Below the pieces are notes generated by a model that saw nothing but the letters and a program-made list of their open reading frames with translations, made no database searches and was not told the DNA's origin. A DNA stretch of 64,000 bases from Methylobacterium sp. Leaf108. Its GTDB lineage: Bacteria; Pseudomonadota; Alphaproteobacteria; Rhizobiales; Beijerinckiaceae. The stretch lies in NCBI RefSeq assembly GCF_001423265.1, contig NZ_LMND01000030.1:210996-274995 (forward strand), written 5' to 3'. Each line of letters starts with the position of its first letter. Position 1 is the stretch's first letter. This document shows positions 43,963 through 55,641 of the stretch, in pieces. The position numbers and the translations under genes are program-made.

Positions 43963-45258
43963 TCAGGCCGCCTGCAGCACCTGTCGCACGTGATCGAGCG
44001 ACGGCAACGTCTTGATCGGTCCGATCGCCGCCAGGGTGGGGGCGCCCGAAAGGAGCTTGCGGCCGGCCGCACGAACGTCGTCGACGGTGACCGCGTCGAC
44101 CTTGGCGATGACGTCCGCCGCCGGGATCACCCGGCCCCAGGCGAGGAGCTGGCGGGCGTTGCGCTCGATGCGCCCGCCGGGGGTCTCCAGGGCGGAGAGC
44201 AGCGCGACCTTCAGCTGCGCCTTGGCGCGGACGATCTCGACGGTGTCGAGGTCGCGCACCGCCTTGACCGTCTCGGCCAGGGTCACGTCCACGAGTTGCG
44301 CGAGATCGGAGCCGGACGTTCCGGCGCCGATGCCGAACAGGCCGCAATCGGAGAACGGCCAGTGGAAGGACTGGATCTCGTAGGCGAGGCCGCGGGTCTC
44401 GCGGACCTCGTGCCAGAGCCGCGAGGTCAGGCCGCCGCCGAGGATCTGCGCGAACATGTGCAGGGCATAATAGCCGTCGTCCCGGAAGGAGAGGCCGGGC
44501 AGGCCGATCACCACGTTGGCCTGCTCGAGCTTCTTCTTCATGCGGCGCTCGCCGCCGCCGTAGACGCCCGGCACGGTCGGGGGCGCCTCGGTGGCCTTCA
44601 GACCTCCGAAGTGCCGCTGGGCAGCCGCGACGATGGCGTCGTGACCGACCGCACCGGCGGCCGCCAGGACGATGCGGTCGGGCGTGTACTCGCGGGCGAT
44701 GTAGCCCTCGATCGCGGTGCGGTCGAAACTCTTGATGGTGCTGGGCGTGCCGATGATCGGGCGGCCGATCGGCTGGTCGGGGAAGGCGGCCTCGGTGAAG
44801 GCCTCGTAGACCACGTCGTCGGGCGTGTCCTCGATGGCGGCGTATTCCTGGAGGATCACGCCCTTCTCGCGGGCGAGTTCACCGGCGTCGAACAGCGAGT
44901 TCGTGAGGATGTCGCCGATGACGTCGAGGGCGACGCCGACATCCTCGCCCAGCACGCGGGCGCTGTAGCTCGTACCCTCGGCGCTGGTGGCCGCGTTGAT
45001 GTCGCCACCGACGTCCTCGATCTCCTCGGCGATCCGCCGCGCGGTGCGGGTCGCGGTGCCCTTGAAGGCCATGTGCTCGATGAGGTGGGAGAGCCCGTGC
45101 TCGTCGGGCCGCTCGTGGCGCGAGCCAGCCCCGATCCAGACGCCCAGGGTGGCGGTCGCCACCCCCGGCATCGCCTCGGTCACCACCGTCAGCCCGTTGT
45201 CGAGCCGCGTGACCTTGAGGTCGGGAGAGGCGCCGTGCGTGGCGAAATGCTGGTTCAT
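43963..45258 (-). CDS. M16 family zinc peptidase (processing-peptidase-like)
   Basis: A 431-residue single-unit M16 peptidase resembling the catalytic subunit of mitochondrial processing peptidase. The inverted zinc motif HLIEH (His58, Glu61, His62) lies in GLSHLIEHMAFKGTATR. The third ligand is expected in REKGVILQEYAAIEDTPDD. RMKKKLEQANVVIGLPG and the glycine-rich FAQILGGGLTSRLWHEVRE are subfamily motifs. No signal peptide is visible, so it is probably cytosolic or peripheral. It lies 89 bases downstream of thrC, a common pairing in alphaproteobacteria. The longer frame to 46173 overlaps thrC and is not used. Confidence 0.92.
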   Translation of the reverse strand: MNQHFATHGASPDLKVTRLDNGLTVVTEAMPGVATATLGVWIGAGSRHERPDEHGLSHLIEHMAFKGTATRTARRIAEEIEDVGGDINAATSAEGTSYSARVLGEDVGVALDVIGDILTNSLFDAGELAREKGVILQEYAAIEDTPDDVVYEAFTEAAFPDQPIGRPIIGTPSTIKSFDRTAIEGYIAREYTPDRIVLAAAGAVGHDAIVAAAQRHFGGLKATEAPPTVPGVYGGGERRMKKKLEQANVVIGLPGLSFRDDGYYALHMFAQILGGGLTSRLWHEVRETRGLAYEIQSFHWPFSDCGLFGIGAGTSGSDLAQLVDVTLAETVKAVRDLDTVEIVRAKAQLKVALLSALETPGGRIERNARQLLAWGRVIPAADVIAKVDAVTVDDVRAAGRKLLSGAPTLAAIGPIKTLPSLDHVRQVLQAA

Positions 45259-45347
45259 CGGGGTGATCTTTCCGGGCCGCGTCTCGACCCCGTTCCCGTC
45301 CAAATGAGGGGGCGCCGCCGCATGATGGGGCCGCTTCCCTTCACGCG

Positions 45348-46760
45348 TCAGGCGCCCCGCGTGATGCGGGCATGCTCGCGCACGAAGCGCTCGACCGCGC
45401 CCTGGTCGTTGGCGACCCGCGAGAACAGCTCCTTGCGGTCCATGAGATCGGCCAGATGCGGCGGCAGGGCCGGGCGAAGTCCGCCGGTGGCCTGCGCCAC
45501 CGCATCCGGGAACTTCGCCGGGTGGGCGGTGGCCAGGGCCACCACCGGAGTGCGCGGGTCCGTCTCCAGCAGGCGGCGCCCGGCATGGACGCCGATGGCG
45601 GTGTGCGGGTCGAGGACCTGGCCGGTCTCGGCGTGGGTGCGGGCGATCTCGGCCATCACCGCGTCCTCCGGCACGCAGGTCGCGTCGAACTCGTCGCGCA
45701 CGCTCGCCAGCACCGCCGGGTCGAGGCTGAACCCGCCCGATTGCTTGAGGCCTGCCATCAGGCGGCCCAGGCCGGAGGAATCGCGGCCCAGGGCCTCGAA
45801 CAGCAGACGCTCGAAGTTCGACGAGATCTGGATGTCCATCGACGGCGAGGTGGTGGGCTGGACGCCGCGGACTTCGTAGGTACCGTGCTCGAGGGTGCGC
45901 GCCAGGATGTCGTTGGCGTTGGTGCCGATCATCAGGCGGCCGATGGGGAGCCCCATGCGCTTGGCGACCCAGCCGGCCAGGATGTCGCCGAAATTGCCGG
46001 TGGGCACCGCGAAGGACACCGGCCGATGGGGGGCGCCCAGGGCCACGGCGCTGGTGAAGTAATACACCGCCTGCGCCGCCACCCGCGCCCAATTGATGGA
46101 ATTGACCCCCGACAGGCGGACCTTGTCGGCGAAGTCGCCGTGCTGGAACATCGCTTTGACGATGTTCTGGCAATCGTCGAAATTGCCATCGATGGCGATG
46201 GCATGGACGTTGTCGGCGCCCACCGACGTCATCTGCCGGCGCTGGACCTCCGAGACGCGGCCCTCCGGAAACAGGATGAAGACGTCGACCCGGTCGAGCC
46301 CGCGGAACGCCTCGACCGCGGCGCTGCCGGTATCGCCCGAGGTGGCGCCGACGATGGTGGCGCGCGCGCCGCGCGCGCGCAGCACATGGTCCATCAACCG
46401 CCCGAGGAGCTGCATCGCCACGTCCTTGAACGCCAGCGTCGGCCCGTGGAAGAGTTCGAGCAGGAACAGGTTGTCGTCCAGCTGCACCAGCGGGCAGACC
46501 GCCTTGTGCCGGAAGGTGGCGTAGGATTCCTCGATCATCGCATCGAGGGCCGCATCCGCGATTTCCCCATCGATCAGCGGGCGCAACACCTGCTTGGCCG
46601 CATCGGCGTAGGGCACGCCCGCCAGGGCCGCGATGGTCTCGCGCGAGAGCTGCGGCCAGGTTTGGGGCACGTAGAGGCCCCCGTCGCGGGCGAGGCCGGC
46701 GAGGAGCGCGTCGGAAAAGCTGAGGGGCGCCGCGGCGCCGCGGGTCGAAACGTGTAGCAA
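45348..46760 (-). CDS. thrC: Threonine synthase
   Basis: A 470-residue PLP enzyme converting O-phosphohomoserine to threonine, the last step of threonine synthesis. The N-terminus (LHVSTRGAAAPLSFSDALLAGLARDGGLYVP) is that of the long bacterial/fungal class. The PLP lysine is Lys112 in GPTLAFKDVAMQLLG, and the phosphate-binding ATSGDTGSAAVEAFRG follows. VPTGNFGDILAGWVAKRMGLP is the second cofactor motif. The start is a TTG at 46760 with GGAGG just upstream. The M16 peptidase gene follows. Confidence 0.95.
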   Translation of the reverse strand: MLHVSTRGAAAPLSFSDALLAGLARDGGLYVPQTWPQLSRETIAALAGVPYADAAKQVLRPLIDGEIADAALDAMIEESYATFRHKAVCPLVQLDDNLFLLELFHGPTLAFKDVAMQLLGRLMDHVLRARGARATIVGATSGDTGSAAVEAFRGLDRVDVFILFPEGRVSEVQRRQMTSVGADNVHAIAIDGNFDDCQNIVKAMFQHGDFADKVRLSGVNSINWARVAAQAVYYFTSAVALGAPHRPVSFAVPTGNFGDILAGWVAKRMGLPIGRLMIGTNANDILARTLEHGTYEVRGVQPTTSPSMDIQISSNFERLLFEALGRDSSGLGRLMAGLKQSGGFSLDPAVLASVRDEFDATCVPEDAVMAEIARTHAETGQVLDPHTAIGVHAGRRLLETDPRTPVVALATAHPAKFPDAVAQATGGLRPALPPHLADLMDRKELFSRVANDQGAVERFVREHARITRGA

Positions 46761-46864
46761 AGGGGCCTCCGGGAAGGCGCTCCGTCTACACGATGTGGGT
46801 GGGCGTGTCGAAAAGAGGTTTCGTGCGGCGGTCTCCGGCCGCTCGGCCGTTCCACCATGCCATC

Positions 46865-47296
46865 TCAGGCATTACTACCCGGCGCCTTGACCAAGCGACA
46901 GCCGTTGATCCGCCATTCCCCGTCGGACTGCTTCTCGAGGGTGTAGAGCGCCATCCAGTCGACGCCGTCCTCGTCCTGGAGCTTGACGCCCAGCGCCATC
47001 CCGCCGTCGCCGGCGTCCTCGATCCGGTCCACGCTGAAGCTGCGGGCACGGGAGACCGCCGCGTAACCCTTCCTGACCATCGCCAGGAAGGTCTCGGGGG
47101 ATGGAAACATCGTCTGGATCGCAGGCGCCGCCTGGGCGTAGGCGGTGGAGGCATCACCCTTCCGGAAGGCCTCGATCTGCCGCTCCACCGTGGCGCGGGC
47201 CTGGGACCGGGCGGCCTCGTCGGCGGAAGAAGCCGGGCCGGTGAGCAGGGCGAGGGCGGAATGTCCGAGGACGAAGGCAGCAGTAACGGCGCGCAT
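46865..47296 (-). CDS. DUF4864 family exported protein
   Basis: A 143-residue protein with a Sec-type signal (MRAVTAAFVLGHSALALLTG, cleaved near SSA-DEA). The mature part matches DUF4864: RATVERQIEAFRKGDASTAYAQAAPAIQTMF, FLAMVRKGYAAVSRARSF and a C-terminal WRINGCRLVK. The fold is expected to be SnoaL/NTF2-like, but the role is unknown. ATG 47296 follows GGAG by 8 bases and is preferred to a TTG at 47314. Confidence 0.82.
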   Translation of the reverse strand: MRAVTAAFVLGHSALALLTGPASSADEAARSQARATVERQIEAFRKGDASTAYAQAAPAIQTMFPSPETFLAMVRKGYAAVSRARSFSVDRIEDAGDGGMALGVKLQDEDGVDWMALYTLEKQSDGEWRINGCRLVKAPGSNA

Positions 47297-47360
47297 CAGG
47301 ACACTCCGCAGCAAGGTCGGCCACGACCCTCATTCCAGAGTAGCGCGGCCGACGCTTGAG

Positions 47361-47414
47361 ACAAGCGCAAGACTCTGGACAAGCGCAAGTCTCTGGACAA
47401 ACCCAAGACTCTTG
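47361..47414. repeat. Three tandem copies of an 18-base unit
   Basis: Copies start at 47361, 47379 and 47397 with unit ACAAGCGCAAGACTCTGG. The second copy differs by one base and the third by four. They lie in the gap between the DUF4864 start and the surf1 stop. No role is evident. Confidence 0.85.
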
Positions 47415-47483
47415 CCGAGCGGCCGAGAGAAGGACTTTTGCCGAGCGCCGTCCCGTTGCTCATACTGGGCGCGAAGCGCGCGC

Positions 47484-48242
47484 TTACGCCCCGGTCACCT
47501 CACGAAACCGCTTCCAGGCGAACACGCCGAACACGCCGATCAGGCAGCCCGCGATGCCGAACCACGTGAAGGCGTATTGGAGGTGGTTGTTCGGCAGGTC
47601 GACCCGCAACTGCCCGCCCTTGGGCCAGCCGCCCGGATTGGCGGTGGCGTCGGCCTCCACCAGGAAGGGCGGGACGTCCACCAGATCCTTGGCGGCGGCG
47701 ATGCCGGCGATGTCGCGGTTGTACCACTCGCCCCGTGCCGGATCGGGCGCCGGGACGAACATCGTGCGCGGTTCCGACCCCCGCAGCATCCCCGTCACCG
47801 TCGTCTCGCCGGCGATCTGGCCCGCGGCCCGTCGTGCAGGATCCCTGAGATCGGTGGGGACGAAGCCGCGGTTGACCAGCACCGTTCCACCGTCGTTCCG
47901 CGCCAGGGGCGTCACCACATAGAAGCCCTGCAGCGCCCGGCCTGGCACCGCACCGGCTGCGAGCCCGTGGACCAGGGTCTCCTTGTCGTGGAGGAAGCGT
48001 CCGGCGACCCGCACCCGTCGGAATTCGTCTGCGGCGGGATCCCAGTCCTGAGGACGCGGCAGGCCGGCCGGCGGCTCGACCTGGGAGCGTGCGATGATCT
48101 GAGCGATCAACGCTTCCTTCTCCGCCTTGCGGCGCAGCTGCCAGACGCCGAGCCCGAGGAGGATCGCGAGAACCACGGCCGCCGAGATTCCCGGGATCAG
48201 GAGCGACCGCCACCCGCCCCGCGATGCCGCAGCCGTGGTCAC
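47484..48242 (-). CDS. surf1: SURF1 family cytochrome oxidase assembly protein
   Basis: A 252-residue inner-membrane protein helping insert haem a into cytochrome oxidase subunit I. Two terminal membrane helices are visible: LLIPGISAAVVLAILLGLGVWQL near the start and YAFTWFGIAGCLIGVFGVFAW near the end. Between them lies a periplasmic domain with family motifs VRVAGRFLHDKE, GFYVVTPLA, VLVNRGFVP and NNHLQYAFTWF. The start is GTG 48242 overlapping the DUF983 stop by four bases (GTGA). Confidence 0.93.
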   Translation of the reverse strand: MTTAAASRGGWRSLLIPGISAAVVLAILLGLGVWQLRRKAEKEALIAQIIARSQVEPPAGLPRPQDWDPAADEFRRVRVAGRFLHDKETLVHGLAAGAVPGRALQGFYVVTPLARNDGGTVLVNRGFVPTDLRDPARRAAGQIAGETTVTGMLRGSEPRTMFVPAPDPARGEWYNRDIAGIAAAKDLVDVPPFLVEADATANPGGWPKGGQLRVDLPNNHLQYAFTWFGIAGCLIGVFGVFAWKRFREVTGA

Positions 48243-48607
48243 CGAAAGCGCCCCTGCTCGGCCTTGTTCACGAACTGCAAGGCCGCCAGCACGCCTTTCA
48301 GCGGCCGTACCAGCAGGAGGCTGAGACCGATCGTGAGCCCGCCTCCAACGATCCCATGCACCCACATCGGTGGTTCGTAGGTCACCTCGAGCCACAGGGC
48401 GATGCCGACGACCACGAACCCGACGATCGACATGACGAAGAAGGCGGGGCCGTCACCCGCGTTGAAGGCGTCGTAGCTGAGGCCGCAGGCCTCGCAGGAC
48501 GGCCGGAAGGTCAGGAAGCCGTCGAACATGTGGCCCTGTCCGCACCGCGGACAGCGGCCGCGCAGGCCGGTGGCGATCGGCTCGGGCGTCGTGCGGGGCT
48601 CGCTCAA
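48239..48607 (-). CDS. DUF983 family membrane protein
   Basis: A 122-residue protein found regularly beside cytochrome oxidase genes. An N-terminal zinc-ribbon-like pair (GRCPRCGQGHMFDGFLTFRPSCEACG) precedes two membrane helices (FFVMSIVGFVVVGIALWLEV and HGIVGGGLTIGLSLLLVRPL). TTG 48607 (LSEPRTTPEP) with GAGGAG 9 bases upstream is chosen. The frame upstream of it passes through the coxC terminator hairpin. It is coupled to surf1. A role in oxidase assembly is inferred from position only. Confidence 0.85.
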   Translation of the reverse strand: MSEPRTTPEPIATGLRGRCPRCGQGHMFDGFLTFRPSCEACGLSYDAFNAGDGPAFFVMSIVGFVVVGIALWLEVTYEPPMWVHGIVGGGLTIGLSLLLVRPLKGVLAALQFVNKAEQGRFR

Positions 48608-48679
48608 AGCGGTAGTCTCCTCGGCCGCGGGATCGGGCCACTGGGATCCATATGGGGAGGCAAACGGGTGTCCGACGCG

Positions 48680-48705
48680 AAAAGGGCGGCTTTCGCCGCC
48701 CTTTT
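48680..48705 (-). terminator. Terminator after coxC
   Basis: Perfect arms AAAAGGGCGG (48680-48689) and CCGCCCTTTT (48696-48705) flank a 6-base loop, 39 bases past the coxC stop. The A/T ends allow function in both directions. Transcription into DUF983-surf1 would need read-through or its own promoter. Confidence 0.8.
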
Positions 48706-48743
48706 CCTGAATTCCAACCGTGGCGGCGATTGGCCGCCGGTTA

Positions 48744-49595
48744 TCAGTGTGCCGAAGCGCCGGCACCCCAGACGTAGATCGATGCGAACAGGAACAGCCA
48801 CACCACGTCGACGAAGTGCCAGTACCAGGCGGCGAACTCGAACCCGAGGTGCTGCTTGGTCGTCATCTGGCCGAGGTAGATCCGGTAGAGACAGATCGCC
48901 AGGAAGACCGTGCCGATGATGACGTGGGCGCCGTGGAAGCCCGTCGCCATGAAGAAGGTCGAGGAATAGATGCTGCCGGCGAAGCCGAAGTGGGCGTGGC
49001 TGTACTCGTAAGCCTGGCAAGCGGTGAACAGCACGCCGAGGATCACGGTCAGCCAAAGGCCGTACTTCACGCCCTTGCGGTCACCGTGCAGCAGGGCGTG
49101 GTGCGCCCAGGTGATGGTGGTGCCGGAGGTGAGAAGGATCAGCGTGTTAAGCAGCGGCAGGTGCCAGGGATCGAACGCCTCAATGCCCTTTGGCGGCCAT
49201 GTGCCGCCGGTGAAGGCGAGGCGCGAGGCCTGGATCGGATCGGCGGTATAGAGAGCCGCCTCGAAATAGGCCCAGAACCAGGCGGCGAAGAACATCACCT
49301 CGGAGGCGATGAACATGATCATGCCGTAGCGGTGGTGGAGCTGCACCACGCGGGTATGGTCGCCGGTGTTCGCCTCGTGGACCACGTCGCGCCACCAGGC
49401 AAGCATCGTGTAGAGGACGCCGAGCGTACCGGCACCGAAGATGTAGGGACCGACGGCCAGGGTGCCGATGGTGAGGCTCTTCATCCAGAAGACGGCGCCG
49501 AAAGCCATCAGGAAGCCCGAGAAGGCGCCGATCAGCGGCCAAGGACTCGGGCTCAGGATATGGTAATCGTGATTCTTGGCGTGCGCCTCGGCCAT
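48744..49595 (-). CDS. coxC: Cytochrome c oxidase subunit III
   Basis: A 283-residue protein of seven membrane helices that stabilises the aa3-type oxidase core. [20 protein letters not shown] is the standard opening. [23 protein letters not shown] holds the conserved Glu in helix 3. [53 protein letters not shown] and [15 protein letters not shown] follow, and the end is [21 protein letters not shown]. It follows ctaG with a gap of about 135 bases. Confidence 0.97.
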   Translation of the reverse strand: MAEAHAKNHDYHILSPSPWPLIGAFSGFLMAFGAVFWMKSLTIGTLAVGPYIFGAGTLGVLYTMLAWWRDVVHEANTGDHTRVVQLHHRYGMIMFIASEVMFFAAWFWAYFEAALYTADPIQASRLAFTGGTWPPKGIEAFDPWHLPLLNTLILLTSGTTITWAHHALLHGDRKGVKYGLWLTVILGVLFTACQAYEYSHAHFGFAGSIYSSTFFMATGFHGAHVIIGTVFLAICLYRIYLGQMTTKQHLGFEFAAWYWHFVDVVWLFLFASIYVWGAGASAH

Positions 49596-49730
49596 CGAAA
49601 CTACTCTCCTCGCCCCCGACCCTGTGCCGTCCCGGCATCGGGCTCTTGATCGTCTGAGGAACCGGACGACGCCCGGCTCCGCTGTTCGAACCCATAATGC
49701 GAGCGGCGCGACCTTGTCACGCCGAACCCG

Positions 49731-50348
49731 TCAGAAATTCGTCTTCGTCCCCGTCCCCGCGGGTGTCGCGAGCGCAGCCGTGGGCTGACCGTTCTTCGAC
49801 GCGAAGTAGGTGTAGGACAGCGTCATCTCGGTGAGATGGTCAGTGTTCGAATCCTTGCGTACGGCGGGATCGATATAGAACACCACCGGAAAATCCATCG
49901 TCTCGCCCGGCTGCAAAGTCTGCTCGTTGAAGCAGAAGCACTGGATCTTGAAGAAATATCCCCCCATCAGCGCGGGCTGGACGTTGAATGTCGCGATCCC
50001 GGTGGAAGGGGTGGAAGCGGTGTTCTTGACGCGGAAAAACACCGTCTTGGTCTCGCCGAGTTTCACCGTGATCTCCCGGGTCTCGACTTGGAACTTCCAC
50101 GGCAGCGAGGCGGCGACGTTGGTGTCGAACCGGACGAGCATGCTGTCGTCTTCGACGGCCGTCATCCCGGCGCCACGGCGGGGCGTTCCATCGAACCCGG
50201 TCGCCTTGCAGAACATGTCGTAGAGCGGCGCCGACGCGAAGGCGAGGCCGGTCATCGTCAGGACGAGGGCCAGGCAGGCGAAGGCAGTGCGTGCGGCGCC
50301 CGTGTTCCTGGCCGCACCGTGGCGGTCGTCGCGGCCTGCATCCGACAT
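49731..50348 (-). CDS. ctaG: Cytochrome c oxidase assembly protein CtaG (Cox11)
   Basis: A 205-residue copper chaperone that delivers Cu(I) to the CuB site of subunit I. There is one N-terminal membrane anchor (FACLALVLTMTGLAFASAPLYDMFCKATGFDGTP, with the conserved Cys). The periplasmic domain has GETKTVFFRVKN and KIQCFCFNEQTLQPGETMDFPVVFYIDP, including the copper-binding CFCF motif. ATG 50348 with TGAGGA 8 bases upstream is preferred to 50357, which would place the ribosome binding site too close. It lies just after the small membrane protein gene. Confidence 0.95.
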   Translation of the reverse strand: MSDAGRDDRHGAARNTGAARTAFACLALVLTMTGLAFASAPLYDMFCKATGFDGTPRRGAGMTAVEDDSMLVRFDTNVAASLPWKFQVETREITVKLGETKTVFFRVKNTASTPSTGIATFNVQPALMGGYFFKIQCFCFNEQTLQPGETMDFPVVFYIDPAVRKDSNTDHLTEMTLSYTYFASKNGQPTAALATPAGTGTKTNF

Positions 50349-50360
50349 ACGGTCCATTCC

Positions 50361-50537
50361 TCAGATCGGTCGATTGAGAATCTGCGGTCCGAGCTTGGCG
50401 ATCGTCAGGACATAGAAGATCAGGACGAGGGCACCGAGAACGAAGGCGATGGCCATCGACCGCTTGCGACGACGCTCGGCCTGCACGGCGTCGAGGGATT
50501 TGGGCACGACGTCGCCGCCGTCCGTCTCGCGACTCAC
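50361..50537 (-). CDS. 58-residue membrane protein between ctaB and ctaG (CoxF-like)
   Basis: A short gene reading GTG at 50537 to TGA at 50361. It opens [20 protein letters not shown], continues with a basic patch (ERRRKRS), one membrane helix ([20 protein letters not shown]) and the tail [11 protein letters not shown]. The start overlaps the ctaB stop by four bases (GTGA) and the stop is 12 bases from ctaG, so it is embedded in the operon. Small single-helix proteins at this place are common in alphaproteobacterial oxidase clusters and are sometimes named CoxF. A part in oxidase assembly or stability is inferred. Confidence 0.85.
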   Translation of the reverse strand: MSRETDGGDVVPKSLDAVQAERRRKRSMAIAFVLGALVLIFYVLTIAKLGPQILNRPI

Positions 50538-51505
50538 GCCAGGACTCCGCCGAGGGAGACACCGCGGTAGAGGCCCAGGCCCTGTTCGGCCAGCAATGCC
50601 GAGAACAGCAGGAACAGGTACAGGATCGAAAAGCCGAACATCCCGAGGGCCGCGCGCTTCTCGGCCTCACCCTCGCGGTTGCGCATCACGTGGACGCTGA
50701 AGGCGATCATGCCGAGGCCTCCGACAAGGCCGGTGATGCCATAGAGCAAGCCACCGAAGCCCAGCGCCACCGGCGCCAGCCCCACCGGGAACAGGAGCAG
50801 GGAATATCCCACGATCTGGCGACGGGTGGAGGCCGGGCCGGCCACGTTGGGCATCATCGGGATACCGGCCTTGGCGTATTCGCCAGCCTTGATCAGGGCG
50901 AGCGCCCAAAAGTGCGGTGGCGTCCAGATGAAGATGATCAGGAACAGGACGATCGACTCGATCCCGACCGTACCGGAGACCGCCGCCTGGCCGATGATCG
51001 GGGGGAGGGCGCCCGCCGCACCGCCGATCACGATGTTCTGTGGCGTCGCGCGCTTCAGCCACATCGAATAGATCACGGCATAGAACACGATGGTGAAGGC
51101 GAGCAGCGCCGCGGCCAGCCAGTTGGCCGCGAGCCCGAGGATCATCACGGACCCCGCCGACAGCACGAGACCGAAGGCCAGGGCCTCGCCCGGCTGGATG
51201 CGCCCGTCCGGGATCGGACGCTTGGCGGTACGGGACATCACCGCGTCGATGTCGGCGTCCCACCACATGTTCAGGCACCCCGAGGCACCGGCACCGACCG
51301 CGATCATCAGAAGGGAGATGGTCGCCACCACCGGCTGGACGTGGACCTGCGAGACGACCATGCCGACGAGCGCCGTGAAGATGACCAGCACCATCACCCG
51401 CGGCTTGAGCAGTGCGAAGAAGTCGGAGACCTCGCCCTGGCCGGCGACGGACGGGAAGGTCTTCGGCTCGGCGCCAGCGGGAAAGCTGTTCGACAGGCTC
51501 GTCAT
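50534..51505 (-). CDS. ctaB: Protohaem IX farnesyltransferase (haem O synthase)
   Basis: A 323-residue UbiA-family membrane enzyme with about nine helices that adds the farnesyl group to haem B, giving haem O for the oxidase. The first substrate motif is [19 protein letters not shown] (N-x3-D-x3-D). [17 protein letters not shown] precedes it, and [24 protein letters not shown] and [13 protein letters not shown] follow. ATG 51505 ([11 protein letters not shown]) is used; an ATG three codons upstream at 51514 is equally possible. The longer frame is not homologous. It is coupled to the 58-residue gene. Confidence 0.95.
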   Translation of the reverse strand: MTSLSNSFPAGAEPKTFPSVAGQGEVSDFFALLKPRVMVLVIFTALVGMVVSQVHVQPVVATISLLMIAVGAGASGCLNMWWDADIDAVMSRTAKRPIPDGRIQPGEALAFGLVLSAGSVMILGLAANWLAAALLAFTIVFYAVIYSMWLKRATPQNIVIGGAAGALPPIIGQAAVSGTVGIESIVLFLIIFIWTPPHFWALALIKAGEYAKAGIPMMPNVAGPASTRRQIVGYSLLLFPVGLAPVALGFGGLLYGITGLVGGLGMIAFSVHVMRNREGEAEKRAALGMFGFSILYLFLLFSALLAEQGLGLYRGVSLGGVLA

Positions 51506-51605
51506 GGCCACCATGCTTGGATTCGACGGTCGGAAGATCGGTCGCGCCTGCTGGCGTCGCCCCTTGCCGGATCTCCCCAAGGCGACGGGGAGATCCGGGA
51601 AAGAG

Positions 51606-51631
51606 CGAGGACCGCCGGAGCGGTCCTCGCA
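51606..51631 (-). terminator. Hairpin between coxA and ctaB
   Basis: Perfect 11-base arms GCGAGGACCGC (51606-51616) and its complement (51621-51631) flank a CGGA loop. It lies 26 bases past the coxA stop and lacks a T-run. It may reduce expression of assembly genes relative to coxBA or protect the coxA message. Confidence 0.6.
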
Positions 51632-51656
51632 ACCCTTGTTCGATGTCGGAAGAGCC

Positions 51657-54219
<2,563 letters not shown>

Positions 54220-54610
54220 GGCCGGTGTCTCGGCCGGTCGCGCCCGCTTTAACGCCTGCTGCGCGATGCGCAATCCAGATGCCGCGAACGCCGCAACGGC
54301 TGCGTTGACCCGCAGCCTTGTTCTGTGTCGGCGTGTCAGACCACAATGGAGTTAACGGCGCAACCGCAACAGCGTCGCACAGGCGGGCCGAACGACCCTG
54401 TGGACAGTCCTCGGCGGTACTGGCCTCGTTCTGCGTTCGGCCTGCGAAAATCTCTCCGTTCGCACCCCACGACGTGCGAGGAACTGGCGCCACCGCCAAC
54501 GCCGGCGGAGGATACGCTTGGCTAAGGTGCTGCGCATCGTGCCCGGTGCGGGCGCGGGCCAGGATGGCGTTGTCCGGGCGGGGCGGCGGAACGAGGAGCG
54601 GGTACCTGCG

Positions 54611-55519
54611 GTGATCGAGCGACTGGAATTCATCCTCGCGCTGGCGCGGGAGCGCCACTTCGGGCGGGCGGCCCAGTTCTGCAACGTCTCGCAGCAGACC
54701 CTCTCGGCCGGCGTCAAGCAACTGGAGGAGCGGCTCGGGGTGATGCTAGTCCAGCGCGGCTCGCGTTTCCAGGGGTTCACGCCCGAAGGCGACCGCGTGC
54801 TCGAATGGGCGCGGCGGATCGTGGCCGATGCCCGCGCCATGCGCCAGGAAGTCGCGAGCCTACGCCGCGGCCTCACCGGCATGCTGAGGCTCGCGGCGAT
54901 CCCCACGGCGACGCCGGTGGTCGCCTTGTTGACCACGCCGTTCCGCGGCCGCCACCCCGACGTCTGCTTCTCGGTGCAATCGACGACCTCCACCGAGATC
55001 GGCCGCCTGATCGCCGACCGCGAGATCGATGCCGGCATCACCTACCTCGAGAACGAACCCCTGGGCCGCGTGACGACGGTCCCGCTCTACCGGGAGCGCT
55101 ACAAGCTTCTCACCGCGCTCGACGGCACCCATGGCGCCCGGGACGCCGTCACCTGGGACGAAGTCGGCCGCCTGCCCTTGTGCCTGCTGACGCCGGACAT
55201 GCAGAATCGCCGGATCGTCGACGCGCACCTGAACCCGGACGGGCGGCCGACGGCGCCGCTGCTCGAATCGAACTCGATGATCGTGCTCCTCAGCCATGTG
55301 CGGACGGCCAAATGGGCCAGCGTGATGCCGGCGGTGCTCGCCGACAGCTTCAGGCTGGGCGACCGGGTGCGGGCCGTGCCCATCGTCGAACCAGACGTCA
55401 GCCACGTCGTCGGTCTGGTCATGCCCGAGCAGGAGCCGATGACGCCGCTGTGCGCCTCCCTCCTGGTGGAAGCCCGTGCTGCCGCGCCGACCATCGCGGA
55501 TTCCATTGCTTCGCTCTGA
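54611..55519 (+). CDS. LysR-family regulator adjoining formate dehydrogenase genes
   Basis: A 302-residue LysR regulator. The winged helix-turn-helix is LEFILALARERHFGRAAQFCNVSQQTLSAGVKQLEERLGV, with the rest of the DNA-binding region ending near residue 65. The effector domain has LRLAAIPTATPVVALL, DAGITYLENEPLGRV and LPLCLLTPDMQNRRIVD. GTG 54611 is preferred because the LysR fold starts at once and GAGGAG lies upstream; the frame is open to an ATG at 54518. It lies immediately upstream of fdsG in the same direction. This is the place of the regulator in other fds operons, so formate-responsive control is inferred. Confidence 0.88.
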   Translation: MIERLEFILALARERHFGRAAQFCNVSQQTLSAGVKQLEERLGVMLVQRGSRFQGFTPEGDRVLEWARRIVADARAMRQEVASLRRGLTGMLRLAAIPTATPVVALLTTPFRGRHPDVCFSVQSTTSTEIGRLIADREIDAGITYLENEPLGRVTTVPLYRERYKLLTALDGTHGARDAVTWDEVGRLPLCLLTPDMQNRRIVDAHLNPDGRPTAPLLESNSMIVLLSHVRTAKWASVMPAVLADSFRLGDRVRAVPIVEPDVSHVVGLVMPEQEPMTPLCASLLVEARAAAPTIADSIASL

Positions 55520-55641
55520 CTTTTTGCAGCGCAACATGAAGTTTTGACAAAAATACCTTGTCGACCAACGGAACCGCGCGATTGATTCAGGAGTGGTGAT
55601 ATACGACTTAGAGCGAGACCAAACTGCAACGGGTTGGAACA
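55520..55641 (+). promoter_or_regulatory. Presumed fds promoter/operator region
   Basis: A 122-base gap, noticeably AT-richer than its surroundings. An 11-base palindrome TTTTG-A-CAAAA lies at 55542-55552 and contains TTGACA, possibly a -35 element or LysR contact. No good -10 match was found at ideal spacing. Confidence 0.45.
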
